DNA of 61,940 bases from an archaeon UBA583 (GCA_002506365.1 DAXK01000036.1:1-61940), one strand, 5' to 3'; positions 42,094 through 52,771 are shown, numbered from the stretch's first letter. The notes: a model not told the origin generated them from the letters alone. A program made the numbers and translations.

Positions 42094-45000
42094 TTAATTA
42101 TTTAATCCTGAAGGCACTCCATAGAATACTTTTGTTTCACCAGTATTTCCTGAAACTGACATCCAATAAGCTTTAGTTGGATCTAATGAAACTGGATTTC
42201 CAATCCCATCAAAAACTAAATTCCCATTTTCATCATAAATCGCATTAAAATCATTGAAGTTATGTAAAAATTCAGTTGTAGATTTTTGATAAATTGAATT
42301 TAATCCAACTAGGTTAAAATTAGTATCTAATTCTCTAACAATATTTTGAATTTCATATTCATTATCAATATATACAGGCAATGAAATAGTTTTTTGAGAA
42401 TCTGAAGATGTAAATTTATATCCGTGTAATGGCATTAACATATGATTTCCTTGAGCATCTTGCTCAATTGAATTCCAACCACCACCAGTGAATTCTTTAA
42501 TATCATCTCCAAGTTCTAAATTAGAAACTTCACTTAACATTCTTTGATAATCAACTCCGTAAGGAACTGAAAATAATTCATTATTTGATAAAGTAATCAC
42601 ATCATAAGCTGTTAAAATTTCATCTGATTGAATTGGTAATCCAATTTTAACTCCATAATCTGCTACTGGTGTTACTTCACATTTAACATTAGTATTTGCT
42701 TGTAAATTAGTTAATGTGAATGTGTTTGAATTTGCACCCGAAATTTCTACTCCGTCAGAATACCATTTAAATGTTGAAACATCTTCTAAATCAGACTCAG
42801 CATCAACATAAGTATAATCACAAGTTAAATCTTGTCCAGATTGAGCTAATCCAGAAACTGTAACACTTGTTGTAGTTGGCGCAGAATTACTTGCTCCATT
42901 AACTTGAACTGTGAAACTTTGTTCTACTGGACTAGTTAAAATAATATCATTTCCACTTGATGAAACTGTTGCTGCTGGATCATTTGCTAATTTTGTTTCA
43001 ATTAATGAAATTAAATCTTGAGTATTAGTTGGAGTTACAATATCTGAGTAAGTATTTTGATTAATTGTAATATCGTATGTGAAACCTTCTTCTAAACTAC
43101 CAAAAGATAAAGTTGAAGTTTGAGCTCTCCCATTATATTGAATATTTGTTACAATATCGTGATTTCCAGAAGTTCCAGATTCTAATGAGTTAAATAAAAT
43201 ATTAGTATCATCAGATGGATCAATCTCTGCTCTTGTAATTACTTGATTTACATCATTAGTAATTGAATTAACAATTTTTTGAGCCATTAATTGTTTAGTA
43301 TTATCAGCATTTGTAAAGTCAATTGAAGTTCCAGCAATTACAACTTGTTTATCAACCGCATCAGCTACAATTTGTTCAGTGATTTTCAAATTACCTGTTG
43401 CTTTTAATTCTAATACATTAGTATAATCTTTAGCTCCCAACGGTAAATTTGTTACAGCATCTAAAACTTCAGGATTTAAAACTTCTGTAGTTACAAGTTC
43501 TGCTACATTTTTTTTAATTGTAATAGTTTCATCAACTCTTTGTAAATTGTAAATAGATGTAAATGAATTATCTGAGTTTAAAGCTGTTTCAATAACTTGA
43601 GCAATCCCTATTTTATCTAAGAAAGTATTTCCTAAATTAATTGTAACTCCTCCAATAATTAATATTGCATCATTTGAAACCTCATTATCAGCTGAAGCAC
43701 CAGAATATGAATCAGTAATTGTTAATGATGTTTGAGCCCAAATATCATTTTGAGTTACATAAGTTAAGTCAGCATTAGTTGCTAAATTTAAATTATTAGC
43801 ATCTTCATCTTCTAAATTTGTTGTAAAAGTTAAAGTGTTTGTTAAATCATCATAAGTTGAGGTATAACTTGTATAAGTTTGATCTGCAATAAATTGTCCA
43901 ATTTCATCATTTGTTAAAATTCCATTATCAATATAGTTTTGAGATAATTTTAAATCAAAAGTGTTTGAATCAATTGTTAATAAACTTTCATCTGGATCAT
44001 TTGGTAATGATTTTGTATCAGGAATTTCAATTGTTAAAGTTGCTGATTTTTTATCTTGAGAATTATATAAACCATCAGTTACAAATGTAGTTGATGTGTC
44101 ATCAGCTCCCACTTTTTGAACTAATTTAATATCTGTTGCTGACGCATAAGCAGTATAACCATTTAAGTTAGTATCAGCAATATTATATAGTTCTGCTAAT
44201 TTTGTTGCTACTTGTTCTGCTGTTAAATCAGATGTATTTGGAATTGTCAAATCATGACTATTAATTGTTACAGTTTGATCAGAAGAACTTCCCATTTGAA
44301 TTCCAGCTGGAATTGTTACAGAATTTGATTCTCCTAATACTTCATCAACTGTTGTATAATTATTATCAGTTCCAAAGACCTCAGTTGTATCAACACCATA
44401 ATTTTTAGCAACAATATTTACAGTAGTTCCAGATGATGTAACATCATAATTTGGGTGTGATGATAATGCTGTAGCAATATCATATGCAATATCGGATTGA
44501 GTATTTCCAGTTGTTCCTAAAGTTACAGTTTGACCTAAAACTTCAACTGTTTTATCGATAGCATTAACTGATAAACTTTCTGAAATTGTGAAACTTGTTG
44601 ATGCTTTAACACCTAATTGACTAGAAAATGAACCATCAATAATTGGACTTTGTTCAGCAGACCTATCCCCTTTAGTTCTAGCAGTTAGTAATAATTTTCC
44701 ATTATTAATATCATCTTCAAATGTTGAATATTCTCTTGATTCTAATAATGTTAAAATTGAACTAGCTGACATTGGACTTGAACCTAAATCAAATGTTTCT
44801 TCATCAAGTTGTAAATTTGAATTTTGTGTTCCACCAATATAATCTCCTGAAACTTCAACAGATAATTTTTGAGCTTTAGAAGTTTGAATAGAATAATCAC
44901 TTCCTGACACTGGAATAGTTACATCTGTTACAACATTGGATGTAAATTCAATATCTGCTCCATTAGCAACAATTGTATAATCTGGATATGCCGTATTTAA

Positions 45001-45936
45001 ATCAGCAGCAATTAATGTTGCAACTTCACTTGCAGATTGTTCTGATTTTGCAGCATCAGATACAAATACAGAATTTGCAGCTCCGATTGTTAAAGTTCTA
45101 TCTTCACCAAATTCTGAAAATCCAACAGTTACTGGAATTGTAGTTGAAGACAATTCTTCATCTTGACCACCAGTAATTGTTACTGAATCTGTAAAAGTTT
45201 GAGGTCCAGTAGTTAAATCAGTATATGAAATTGAAATAGGAACAACAATATTTTGAGCTAATTCACCAGCATTTGTAGCAGTACCAATAAATAAATCTGT
45301 ACTATGTGTACTTAAATCGTAATTTGATTTAGTAGCACTAAACTCAGCTAACAATACTGATAAACTCGCATAAGTTCCAGAATTTGATTCTCCATCAATT
45401 GTGTATGAAATTGATTGTGAAAAATCAATGTTTGTTGGACCTTGTAAATTTCCATCTGACATTGCTTGAGTAGCAACTGAGCCACCAGTCATAACAATAT
45501 CATTACCACCATTAAAATCTGTTTTTTCTTCATTGACACCATCTGAAATTACTTCTAAGTCCAAACTATTATAAATGTCTAAAACTCCCCCACTTAAACT
45601 TGTTTGTGTAAATGTAAAATCATCATATGCTACTCCCTGAATTCCTGACCCCATAGTCATTTGTGGAATTTCTGAGTTAATTTCATCTTGACCACCAGTA
45701 AATTGAGTTGGTTGTAGAGTGTATATTCCTTGAGTTTGACCTCCCGAGATTATAATTTCGGGTAATGATGCTTTTACTTCACCAGTACCATGATCCATAG
45801 TTACTTGATCTAAATTATAATAATTTGCAGCATCAATTGTTGTGATGTTTGGAATACTTGCAAAAACTCCTGTCATAATATTTGCCATTAGAAATCCTGT
45901 TCCTATAGCTTTAATTTTTTTTGTACTGATTTTCAT
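42094..45936 (-). CDS. Giant repetitive secreted protein (S-layer/adhesin candidate)
   Basis: From ATG 45936 (1280 residues) it starts with a basic signal peptide (MKISTKKIKAIGTGFLMANI). At least six degenerate modules of about 80-100 residues follow, with the pattern: hydrophobic strand-TI-x-G/N-x-x-(F/V)-x-L, then an (I/L)A-x-x-I-x-x-x-(L/N) helix, then an I-x-(F/L)-x-S/T strand (for example KTVEVLGQTVTLGTTGNTQ with SDIAYDIATAL). An Ig-like segment (CDYTYVDAESDLEDV...CEVTP) and a C-terminal domain with W and Y clusters close it. No transmembrane anchor is seen. It may be a main surface-layer or host-adhesion protein. An upstream in-frame ATG at 45969 adds only 11 residues. Confidence 0.75.
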   Translation of the reverse strand: MKISTKKIKAIGTGFLMANIMTGVFASIPNITTIDAANYYNLDQVTMDHGTGEVKASLPEIIISGGQTQGIYTLQPTQFTGGQDEINSEIPQMTMGSGIQGVAYDDFTFTQTSLSGGVLDIYNSLDLEVISDGVNEEKTDFNGGNDIVMTGGSVATQAMSDGNLQGPTNIDFSQSISYTIDGESNSGTYASLSVLLAEFSATKSNYDLSTHSTDLFIGTATNAGELAQNIVVPISISYTDLTTGPQTFTDSVTITGGQDEELSSTTIPVTVGFSEFGEDRTLTIGAANSVFVSDAAKSEQSASEVATLIAADLNTAYPDYTIVANGADIEFTSNVVTDVTIPVSGSDYSIQTSKAQKLSVEVSGDYIGGTQNSNLQLDEETFDLGSSPMSASSILTLLESREYSTFEDDINNGKLLLTARTKGDRSAEQSPIIDGSFSSQLGVKASTSFTISESLSVNAIDKTVEVLGQTVTLGTTGNTQSDIAYDIATALSSHPNYDVTSSGTTVNIVAKNYGVDTTEVFGTDNNYTTVDEVLGESNSVTIPAGIQMGSSSDQTVTINSHDLTIPNTSDLTAEQVATKLAELYNIADTNLNGYTAYASATDIKLVQKVGADDTSTTFVTDGLYNSQDKKSATLTIEIPDTKSLPNDPDESLLTIDSNTFDLKLSQNYIDNGILTNDEIGQFIADQTYTSYTSTYDDLTNTLTFTTNLEDEDANNLNLATNADLTYVTQNDIWAQTSLTITDSYSGASADNEVSNDAILIIGGVTINLGNTFLDKIGIAQVIETALNSDNSFTSIYNLQRVDETITIKKNVAELVTTEVLNPEVLDAVTNLPLGAKDYTNVLELKATGNLKITEQIVADAVDKQVVIAGTSIDFTNADNTKQLMAQKIVNSITNDVNQVITRAEIDPSDDTNILFNSLESGTSGNHDIVTNIQYNGRAQTSTLSFGSLEEGFTYDITINQNTYSDIVTPTNTQDLISLIETKLANDPAATVSSSGNDIILTSPVEQSFTVQVNGASNSAPTTTSVTVSGLAQSGQDLTCDYTYVDAESDLEDVSTFKWYSDGVEISGANSNTFTLTNLQANTNVKCEVTPVADYGVKIGLPIQSDEILTAYDVITLSNNELFSVPYGVDYQRMLSEVSNLELGDDIKEFTGGGWNSIEQDAQGNHMLMPLHGYKFTSSDSQKTISLPVYIDNEYEIQNIVRELDTNFNLVGLNSIYQKSTTEFLHNFNDFNAIYDENGNLVFDGIGNPVSLDPTKAYWMSVSGNTGETKVFYGVPSGLNN

Positions 45937-46234
45937 TTTAAATATATATATTTTAATTAAAATTTTCATGAATTTGTTTAAAGATTATTATCTTAAATCT
46001 TTAATTTTAAAACTGTTTTTAATTAATGAATAACTTTAAGAAAATTATATTTAAAATGGTTGTTTTGAAATTTTTTCCTTAATTTAAAATAAAGTTTCAT
46101 AAATTAAATTTTGGGATAAAAAATTGATTTTTGGGATAAAAATAAAAAAATTAGTATTTAATCAAAGTATGTTTTAATATGATAAAACTTTGAAAATCAA
46201 AATATTTGATTTTTTAAGTTTAAAATAAAAATAT

Positions 46235-48763
46235 TTATTGAATAATTTCAACTGAAAATTCAGTTGAATCATTAAATAAAATTTCTTTAACAGAAGTTAC
46301 ATTCTTTAAATCAACAATTGAATTTTCAATAAATTCTTTTGTTTGATTTGAACATGAAATTGTTAGAGTTGATAATTCTTCTTTCATTGAAATTTGTTTT
46401 TCAGCTTTGAATTTTCTAACTGATTTTACAACTTCAACAAATAAATTTCCATTTTCAACATTTGATTCAACCATAAATTCTTCATTTGTTTTTGGCCAAT
46501 TTGTTAGATGAATTGAATTTGTTTGTTCAAATTGTTTGTAAAATACTTGATATACTTCTTCAGTAATAAATGGAATAAATGGTGATAATCCTTTTAATGA
46601 ATTGTATAAAACATTGTATAATGATTTTTGAGCTTTCTTTGCCTCATCAGCTCCAAATTCTTCAGGTTTCCATAATCTTTGTTTTACAATTTCAATATAG
46701 TTATCAGCAACATCGGACATGAAAAATTGTTCAATTGTAGATTTTGCAAAACTATATTCATAATTTTCCATTTGTTTTGTTGCAGTTTGAATTGTGTATT
46801 GTAATTTTGATACAATCCATCTATCAATTGAATTTAATTCTTCTAATTTAAATTCTCTATCTTCTAAAGTAAAATTTTCTAATAATTGAGATGCAAATTT
46901 ATTAGCATTGAAAATTTTATTAACTAATTTTAATCCAGTTTTTACTTCTTTTTCTTGATATGGGATATCTTGTCCTAATTTAGTTGAAGCTGCTGCAAAT
47001 CTTAATGCATCGTTTGAAAATTTTTCAACTACTTCTTGTGGAGCAATTGTGTTTCCTAAAGATTTACTCATTTTCTTTCCTTTTGGATCTAATACCCATC
47101 CAGAAATTGCAACATCTACAAATGGATTACATTCATATTGTAAATTTGTTTTAGCCATTGTATAAAATAACCAAAAGTTAATAATGTCGTGAGCTTGTGG
47201 TCTTAAACTAAATGGAACATTTGGGAACATTTTTTCTTTTAGATTTTCAGATTTAATATTTGAAACTGCTAAAGCTGGAGAACTTGCTGATGTGAACCAA
47301 GTATCTAAAACATCTTGTTCTGGAATTAATTCTAAGTCTTTTGGAGCACAATTTGGTCTATCTTTTAATGGGTCAACTGGTAATTGAGATTCATCAGGTA
47401 AGTATTTGTTACCTTCTTTATCAAACCATACAGGAATTGGAATTCCAAATTTTCTTTGTCTACTAAATCCCCAATCCCAGTTTAAACCTTTAATCCAGTT
47501 TTCAATTCTTCCTTTCATAAATTCTGGAGTCCAGTTGAATTTTTGAGCCATTTCCCAGAAGTATTCTTTTTTGTCAATATAATTTACATACCATTGTTTG
47601 GATACAATATATTCAACATCAGCTCCACTTCTTTCACCAACATTTACATTTTGAGTTTTCTTTTCTTTCATAATTAAATGCTCGTCAGCTTCTAAGTCTT
47701 TAATCATTTTACTTCTTGCATCAGCAGCAATTTCACCTCCATAGTTTTTACCTAATTTAGTTAATCTTCCATCTTTTGCTAAAACTTCAAATGGAGCAAC
47801 ATTATGTCTTGAAAACCATTCAATATCTTCAGGCCCACCATAACTACAAAAATATGCAATTCCAGTTCCAAAGTCTGCTTTTACAGCTTCATCGTGAGAA
47901 ATTTCTACATCTCTATCAACATAAGGAATGTTTACTTTTTCACCAATTAAGTCTGAACCAGTTAGTTTTTCTACAACTTCATATTCAAATTTAGTAAATT
48001 TCTCTAGGTATGTGTGAGCTCCAGTAATCCAGTATTGATTTCCTACTTGTAATTTTACATATTCTCCTGAATCTTCAACAGATACTCCTCCAACTCCAAA
48101 ACATAGTTCTGGTCTTGTTGTTGCGTAAATTAGATATGTATTTTCAGTTCCAACTACTTTTGCTTTAACATAATTTAAGAATGCTTTTCTTTCAACATCT
48201 TCTAGTTCTGCTTGAGCGATTGCTGTTTGGAATACTCTATCCCAAGCAACTGGTCCTTCTCTTTGAGAGATTAATCCTTTATTGTATAAATCTAAAAATG
48301 TAGATTGAGAAATTTTTCTTGATCGATCATCAATTGTAGAATATTTTAAATTTTCAAAGTCAGCGGAAATTCCTAAGTTTTTCCAGTCTTGAACAAATTG
48401 AGGTCTGTTTTCTTTTAAGTATTGATTTGTAATTTCAAAAGCTTCATCTCTTGTTTTATTTCTTAAATTAACTTTTACTTCTTTTTGAACTAATTTTTCA
48501 GTTGCTAAACCATTATCGTCAGTTCCAAATGGATAAAATACTTCAAATCCATTCATTCTTTTATATCTAGCTACAAAGTCAGTTTGTGTATATGAAAATG
48601 CGTGTCCAATGTGCATTCTCCCAGATAATGTAGGTGGTGGTGTATCAATTGAAAAAATAGGTTTTGATGTATTTTCATCAAATTCATAAATTTTATTTTC
48701 TTGCCAAAACTCTCTTGTTTTTTGCTCACTTTGAGCAGCATCATATTTTTGTTCAAAACTCAT
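46235..48763 (-). CDS. valS: Valyl-tRNA synthetase
   Basis: At 842 residues it has the class I HIGH motif (GRMHIGHAFSYT), the editing domain, KMSKS (KGKKMSKSLGN), VLDTWFTSASSP, typical of ValRS rather than IleRS, and a C-terminal anticodon-binding domain. It charges tRNA-Val in the cytoplasm. The length is usual for archaeal ValRS. Monocistronic. Confidence 0.97.
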   Translation of the reverse strand: MSFEQKYDAAQSEQKTREFWQENKIYEFDENTSKPIFSIDTPPPTLSGRMHIGHAFSYTQTDFVARYKRMNGFEVFYPFGTDDNGLATEKLVQKEVKVNLRNKTRDEAFEITNQYLKENRPQFVQDWKNLGISADFENLKYSTIDDRSRKISQSTFLDLYNKGLISQREGPVAWDRVFQTAIAQAELEDVERKAFLNYVKAKVVGTENTYLIYATTRPELCFGVGGVSVEDSGEYVKLQVGNQYWITGAHTYLEKFTKFEYEVVEKLTGSDLIGEKVNIPYVDRDVEISHDEAVKADFGTGIAYFCSYGGPEDIEWFSRHNVAPFEVLAKDGRLTKLGKNYGGEIAADARSKMIKDLEADEHLIMKEKKTQNVNVGERSGADVEYIVSKQWYVNYIDKKEYFWEMAQKFNWTPEFMKGRIENWIKGLNWDWGFSRQRKFGIPIPVWFDKEGNKYLPDESQLPVDPLKDRPNCAPKDLELIPEQDVLDTWFTSASSPALAVSNIKSENLKEKMFPNVPFSLRPQAHDIINFWLFYTMAKTNLQYECNPFVDVAISGWVLDPKGKKMSKSLGNTIAPQEVVEKFSNDALRFAAASTKLGQDIPYQEKEVKTGLKLVNKIFNANKFASQLLENFTLEDREFKLEELNSIDRWIVSKLQYTIQTATKQMENYEYSFAKSTIEQFFMSDVADNYIEIVKQRLWKPEEFGADEAKKAQKSLYNVLYNSLKGLSPFIPFITEEVYQVFYKQFEQTNSIHLTNWPKTNEEFMVESNVENGNLFVEVVKSVRKFKAEKQISMKEELSTLTISCSNQTKEFIENSIVDLKNVTSVKEILFNDSTEFSVEIIQ

Positions 48764-49272
48764 AGATATTTAGATATTTTAACGTTTTTAAATTTTAGCT
48801 TTGAAATATTGAAATTAATAAGAAAAATTGATTTATATTAGAATAAATTATATGTTTAGAAAATAATTTTCAACATTTGTATGATATTATAAAAGTCAAA
48901 TTAAATTTATAAATCACACAATTTGTTAAACTCAATTTTAATGTTGTAAGTTTGTAATTGAGATAGTAAAAAAAATGATTTTTTGTTTTTATTTTTTGTT
49001 TGTTATTTAATAGTGATAGATTAGTAAGTATAGTTAATTGTAAATTTGAAATAAGATAATTTAGGTGATAAAAATAAAAAATAAAAAATAGATTAAGTTA
49101 TTTTAAATTAAATTAAATGAATAAATGTAATTATTATAGAAATTATATAACTTATTAAATTTGAAAAAATTAAATATGAAGATTTGATTTTGAAAAGGTT
49201 TTATAAAGAAAATAATATTAATTAATTTTAGAAAGAAATGGATTTTAAATTTCATTTCATTGTATTTTAAAA
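48764..49272. other. 509-bp gap without a gene
   Basis: Between divergent valS and the pseudouridine synthase gene the sequence is extremely AT-rich with many A- and T-runs. No ORF with reasonable composition and no long inverted repeat comparable to the 3-5 kb block were seen. It presumably carries the two promoters. Confidence 0.6.
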
Positions 49273-50001
49273 ATGGAAAAAGCTAGAGTTCAAAAAATTA
49301 TTGCACATACTGGATATTGTTCTAGAAGAAAGGCTGAGGAGTATATTGAAGATGGTGATGTGAAAGTTAATGGAGTTGTAGCAAAATTAGGTGATCAATG
49401 CACTGCAGAAGATTTAATTGAAGTTTTTGGGAAAAAAATTACTGTAAGTTCTAAAAATTATTATATTATTTTAAATAAACCTAAAGGATATGTTTGTTCA
49501 AAGGATGATTATCATAATCCAGATACTGTTTATGATTTAATTGATTTAGAGGATGGGAGAGATGCAGTTAAAACTGTTGGTCGTTTAGATAAACCTACAA
49601 CTGGTCTTTTAATTTTGACAAATGATGGAGAGTTTTCTCAAAAGATTATTCATCCAAGTTCTAAGATTGTTAAAGAGTATTTAGCTCATTTAGATGGAGA
49701 TATTTCTGATAATGATAAAAAGGCAATTGAGAAAGGATTGTATATTGATGATTATAGATTAAGTCCTTGTAAATTATTTAAGATTGCACCTTGTAAATAT
49801 GTTGTAAGAATTAATGAGGGTAGAAAGAGACAAGTTCGTAAAATGTTTGAAGAACGTTCTTTTAGAGTTTGTGATTTAAAGAGAACTAGAATTGGAGGTT
49901 TAGATTTAAAAGATTTAGATATTCCAATGGGGAAGTATATGGTTGTTGATAAACAATTTTTAATGAAAATATTTGATTCTAAAAAAAGAGTTTATGTTTA
50001 A
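49273..50001 (+). CDS. RsuA/RluB-type pseudouridine synthase
   Basis: At 242 residues, residues 1-55 form an S4 RNA-binding domain (RVQKIIAHTGYCSRRKAEEYI, DGDVKVNG). The catalytic domain has D106 in VGRLDKPTTGLLILTNDG, and EGRKRQVRKMFE binds the substrate RNA. This architecture belongs to bacterial rRNA pseudouridine synthases of the RsuA/RluB/RluF group, rare in archaea, which generally use H/ACA guides with Cbf5. Its presence suggests acquisition from bacteria and rRNA modification. Confidence 0.93.
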   Translation: MEKARVQKIIAHTGYCSRRKAEEYIEDGDVKVNGVVAKLGDQCTAEDLIEVFGKKITVSSKNYYIILNKPKGYVCSKDDYHNPDTVYDLIDLEDGRDAVKTVGRLDKPTTGLLILTNDGEFSQKIIHPSSKIVKEYLAHLDGDISDNDKKAIEKGLYIDDYRLSPCKLFKIAPCKYVVRINEGRKRQVRKMFEERSFRVCDLKRTRIGGLDLKDLDIPMGKYMVVDKQFLMKIFDSKKRVYV

Positions 50002-50037
50002 ATTAATTTTTTAATTTATTTTAATTTGATATGATTT

Positions 50038-50490
50038 TTATCTTGAAAATATATGGTAATTTTGCCATTGAATTGAAAGGTTTTCTTCTTTGAAAAATAC
50101 TTCTTTTGGTAATTTTCCTAATATTTTACCATTAAATAAACTATCTAGATGGTTTGCAGTTGAACTATAAACTCCAGTTCTAAAATGATTTGAATCTGTT
50201 TCATTTAATTGATCTGGATATTTAGGAGTGAAAATAAAGTAATTTGGAATTACATTATTACTTGTATGATTTGGATCTTTTAATAGTAATAATCCTTGAG
50301 TGTTTGCGAAAAAAATGTTTCCTGTGTCCCCATCTTTTATTGCTTGAATATGTTCCATTAAATCATATTTTGATATAAAAGTTCTTTCCATAAAATCTTT
50401 TTGAATATTTCCAAAGTTATTTACTAATCTATCTTCAAGTGGATATATGTCTGTAAAGTCAAATTTGTTTTTCATAAATCTTGGTTTCAT
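50038..50490 (-). CDS. Hypothetical protein (150 aa)
   Basis: This soluble 150-residue protein has mixed alpha/beta composition and a basic N terminus (MKPRFMKNKF). Features such as GNIFFANTQGLLLLKD and NYFIFTPKYPDQ suggest an alpha/beta core, but I recognise no family. Convergent with the pseudouridine synthase gene, 36-bp gap. Confidence 0.55.
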   Translation of the reverse strand: MKPRFMKNKFDFTDIYPLEDRLVNNFGNIQKDFMERTFISKYDLMEHIQAIKDGDTGNIFFANTQGLLLLKDPNHTSNNVIPNYFIFTPKYPDQLNETDSNHFRTGVYSSTANHLDSLFNGKILGKLPKEVFFKEENLSIQWQNYHIFSR

Positions 50491-50607
50491 TAGAAGAGTT
50501 TATGGTTTTTAAAATTTAAATACTTTTTTATTTTAATTTTAGATTTAGAGTTTATAATTATTTAAAAATTTAATTTGAATTAATCAAATTAAATCTTAGT
50601 TGTGTGT

Positions 50608-50781
50608 TTATTTTTTTTCAATAAAGTAGTAAACTACTGCAGTAATAATTCCAAAGAATACTGCTAAAACAGTCCAAACAATTTTCATTGATTGTTTCAT
50701 TTTCTTTTTATTAGTCCATACATCAAAGATTACCCAAATTGCACAAACTAAACTAATTAAACCGATAATTGTGTTAATCAT
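50608..50781 (-). CDS. Small two-helix membrane protein (PLDc_N-like)
   Basis: This 57-residue protein has two hydrophobic segments: INTIIGLISLVCAIWVIFDV, then IVWTVLAVFFGIITAVVYYF, separated by a short basic loop (WTNKKKMKQSMK). This is the layout of the PLDc_N (phospholipase D nuclease N-terminal) small domain: paired helices with a D-x-W turn. Function unknown. No other gene lies in 50491-50607. Confidence 0.65.
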   Translation of the reverse strand: MINTIIGLISLVCAIWVIFDVWTNKKKMKQSMKIVWTVLAVFFGIITAVVYYFIEKK

Positions 50782-50950
50782 ATTAATTATTAGAAAAAAA
50801 TTATTTATAAGGTTTTGTTTGATAAAAATATATAATTTTTGGTAGTTTATCTATAATTATTCTAAATTATAGTAAATATTTAAAAAGTCGTAATTCTTAA
50901 TTATATTATAATTAAATTATATTATTTAGTATAATTTTAAATTTATAAAA

Positions 50951-52771
50951 ATGGATAGAACACATACATGTAATCAAGTAAGAATCGAAGATAAGGATTC
51001 AACAGTTACACTGATTGGTTGGGCTCAAAAAGTTCGTGACCACGGTGGTTTAAAGTTTATTGATTTAAGAGATAGAAATGGAATTACACAAGTTGTTTTT
51101 GACCCAGATTATACTGAAAATTTTGACGCAGTTTCTGATTTTAAAAAAGAATATTTAATTGCGGTTACTGGAATTGTTGGGCCTAGACCTGATGGAACAG
51201 TTAATAAGAATTTACCTACTGGTGAAGTTGAAATTCAAGTTAAGTCTTTTGAATTAATTAACAAGTGTGCTCAATTACCTTTTGAGATTGAAGATGAAAC
51301 TACAGTTAATGAAGATTTAAGATTAGAGTATAGATATTTAGATTTAAGAAGACCTTCAATGTTTAAGGCTTTACAAAATAGATCAAAGTTTACAAATATG
51401 ATTCACAGAATGTTTGAAGAGGAAGAATTTTTAAATGTTGATACTCCAATTTTAGCTGGTTCAAGTCCAGAGGGTGCTAGAGATTTTTTAGTTCCATCAA
51501 GAAAACATCCTGGAACTTTCTTTGCTTTACCTCAAGCCCCACAATTATTTAAACAAATTTTAATGGTTTCTGGAATTGAGAAGTATTATCAAATTGCTAC
51601 TTGTTTTAGAGATGAGGATTTAAGAAAGGATAGACAATATGAATTTAAACAAGTTGATATGGAAGTTGCTTTTTGGTCTCAAGAAAAGTTATTTTCTTTT
51701 ATGAATAATGTTTTAAAGAAATCTTTTAAGGAGATTTATGGTGTTGAGTTAGATGCTGAAATTGATACTATGCCATTTTTTGAGGCTATGGATAAGTATG
51801 GTTGTGATAAGCCAGATTTCCGTATTACTTTAGATCCATTGGTAACTATTAATGAAATTGTTGAGAATTGTGGATTTAGTGTTTTCGCTAACAATGCAAA
51901 AGCTGGTGGTTTAGTTAAAGGTTTAAGATTAAATGGTGGTCAAGAATTAATGACTAGAAAGGAAATTGATAAGTTAATTGAGTTTGCTCAAAAGGAATTA
52001 CATGCTAAAGGTTTAGCTTGGATGAAGGCAAATGATGGAAAGTTAGAAGGTTCTATTGCTAAGTTCTTTAATGAAGAAGAGTTAGCTGCAATTCATACTA
52101 AGTTTGGTGCTCAAGATGGAGATTTATTATTCTTTATTTCAGATTCAGTTGGTCAAACAAATGATATTTTAGATGGTTTAAGAAGAGAATTAGCTAAGAG
52201 ATTTGATTTTATGGATAAGGATAAGCATTTATTAACTTGGATTGTTGATTTCCCAGCGTTCCATTTTGATGAAGGTGCTCAAAAGTTAGATTTTGAACAC
52301 AATCCATTTGTTATGCCAATGGAGAAGGATGTTGAGTATTTAATGTCTTTATCTAGCGATGATGTAACTAAGCCAGAAGTTAAGGAGAAATTATTGAGAT
52401 TAGTTTCTGATTGTTATGATTTAGTTTACAATGGAGTAGAAATTTCTTCCGGAGCTAGAAGAATTTCAAATCCTGACTTACAAAAAAAGATGTTTGAGTT
52501 AACTGGATTTACTCAAGAGAGAATTGAGGAAAACTTTGGTTGGTTTGTTAAAGCTTATAATTATGCTGCTCCTCCACATAGAGGATGTGCTTTAGGTTTA
52601 GATAGAATTATTACAATCCTAGAAGGAAAAGAATCTATTAGAGATGTTATTGCTTTCCCTAGAAATAAGCAAGGTGTTGATCCTATGAGTAAAAGTCCAC
52701 TTTCAGTAGATTCTGAACAATTAAAGGATTTACATATTAAGTTAGATTTACCTAAGAAGAAGGAAGAGTAA
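50951..52771 (+). CDS. aspS: Aspartyl-tRNA synthetase, bacterial type with GAD insertion
   Basis: At 606 residues, it has an N-terminal OB anticodon-binding domain (VRIEDKDSTVTLIGWAQKVR), then the class II core with FALPQAPQLFKQILM and FRDEDLRKDRQYEF (motif 2), an inserted GAD domain (about residues 285-410), and motif 3 (GCALGLDRI). This is the bacterial architecture; typical archaeal AspRS is about 430 residues without GAD. It is therefore a likely bacterial acquisition. Whether it also charges tRNA-Asn cannot be decided. Confidence 0.95.
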   Translation: MDRTHTCNQVRIEDKDSTVTLIGWAQKVRDHGGLKFIDLRDRNGITQVVFDPDYTENFDAVSDFKKEYLIAVTGIVGPRPDGTVNKNLPTGEVEIQVKSFELINKCAQLPFEIEDETTVNEDLRLEYRYLDLRRPSMFKALQNRSKFTNMIHRMFEEEEFLNVDTPILAGSSPEGARDFLVPSRKHPGTFFALPQAPQLFKQILMVSGIEKYYQIATCFRDEDLRKDRQYEFKQVDMEVAFWSQEKLFSFMNNVLKKSFKEIYGVELDAEIDTMPFFEAMDKYGCDKPDFRITLDPLVTINEIVENCGFSVFANNAKAGGLVKGLRLNGGQELMTRKEIDKLIEFAQKELHAKGLAWMKANDGKLEGSIAKFFNEEELAAIHTKFGAQDGDLLFFISDSVGQTNDILDGLRRELAKRFDFMDKDKHLLTWIVDFPAFHFDEGAQKLDFEHNPFVMPMEKDVEYLMSLSSDDVTKPEVKEKLLRLVSDCYDLVYNGVEISSGARRISNPDLQKKMFELTGFTQERIEENFGWFVKAYNYAAPPHRGCALGLDRIITILEGKESIRDVIAFPRNKQGVDPMSKSPLSVDSEQLKDLHIKLDLPKKKEE

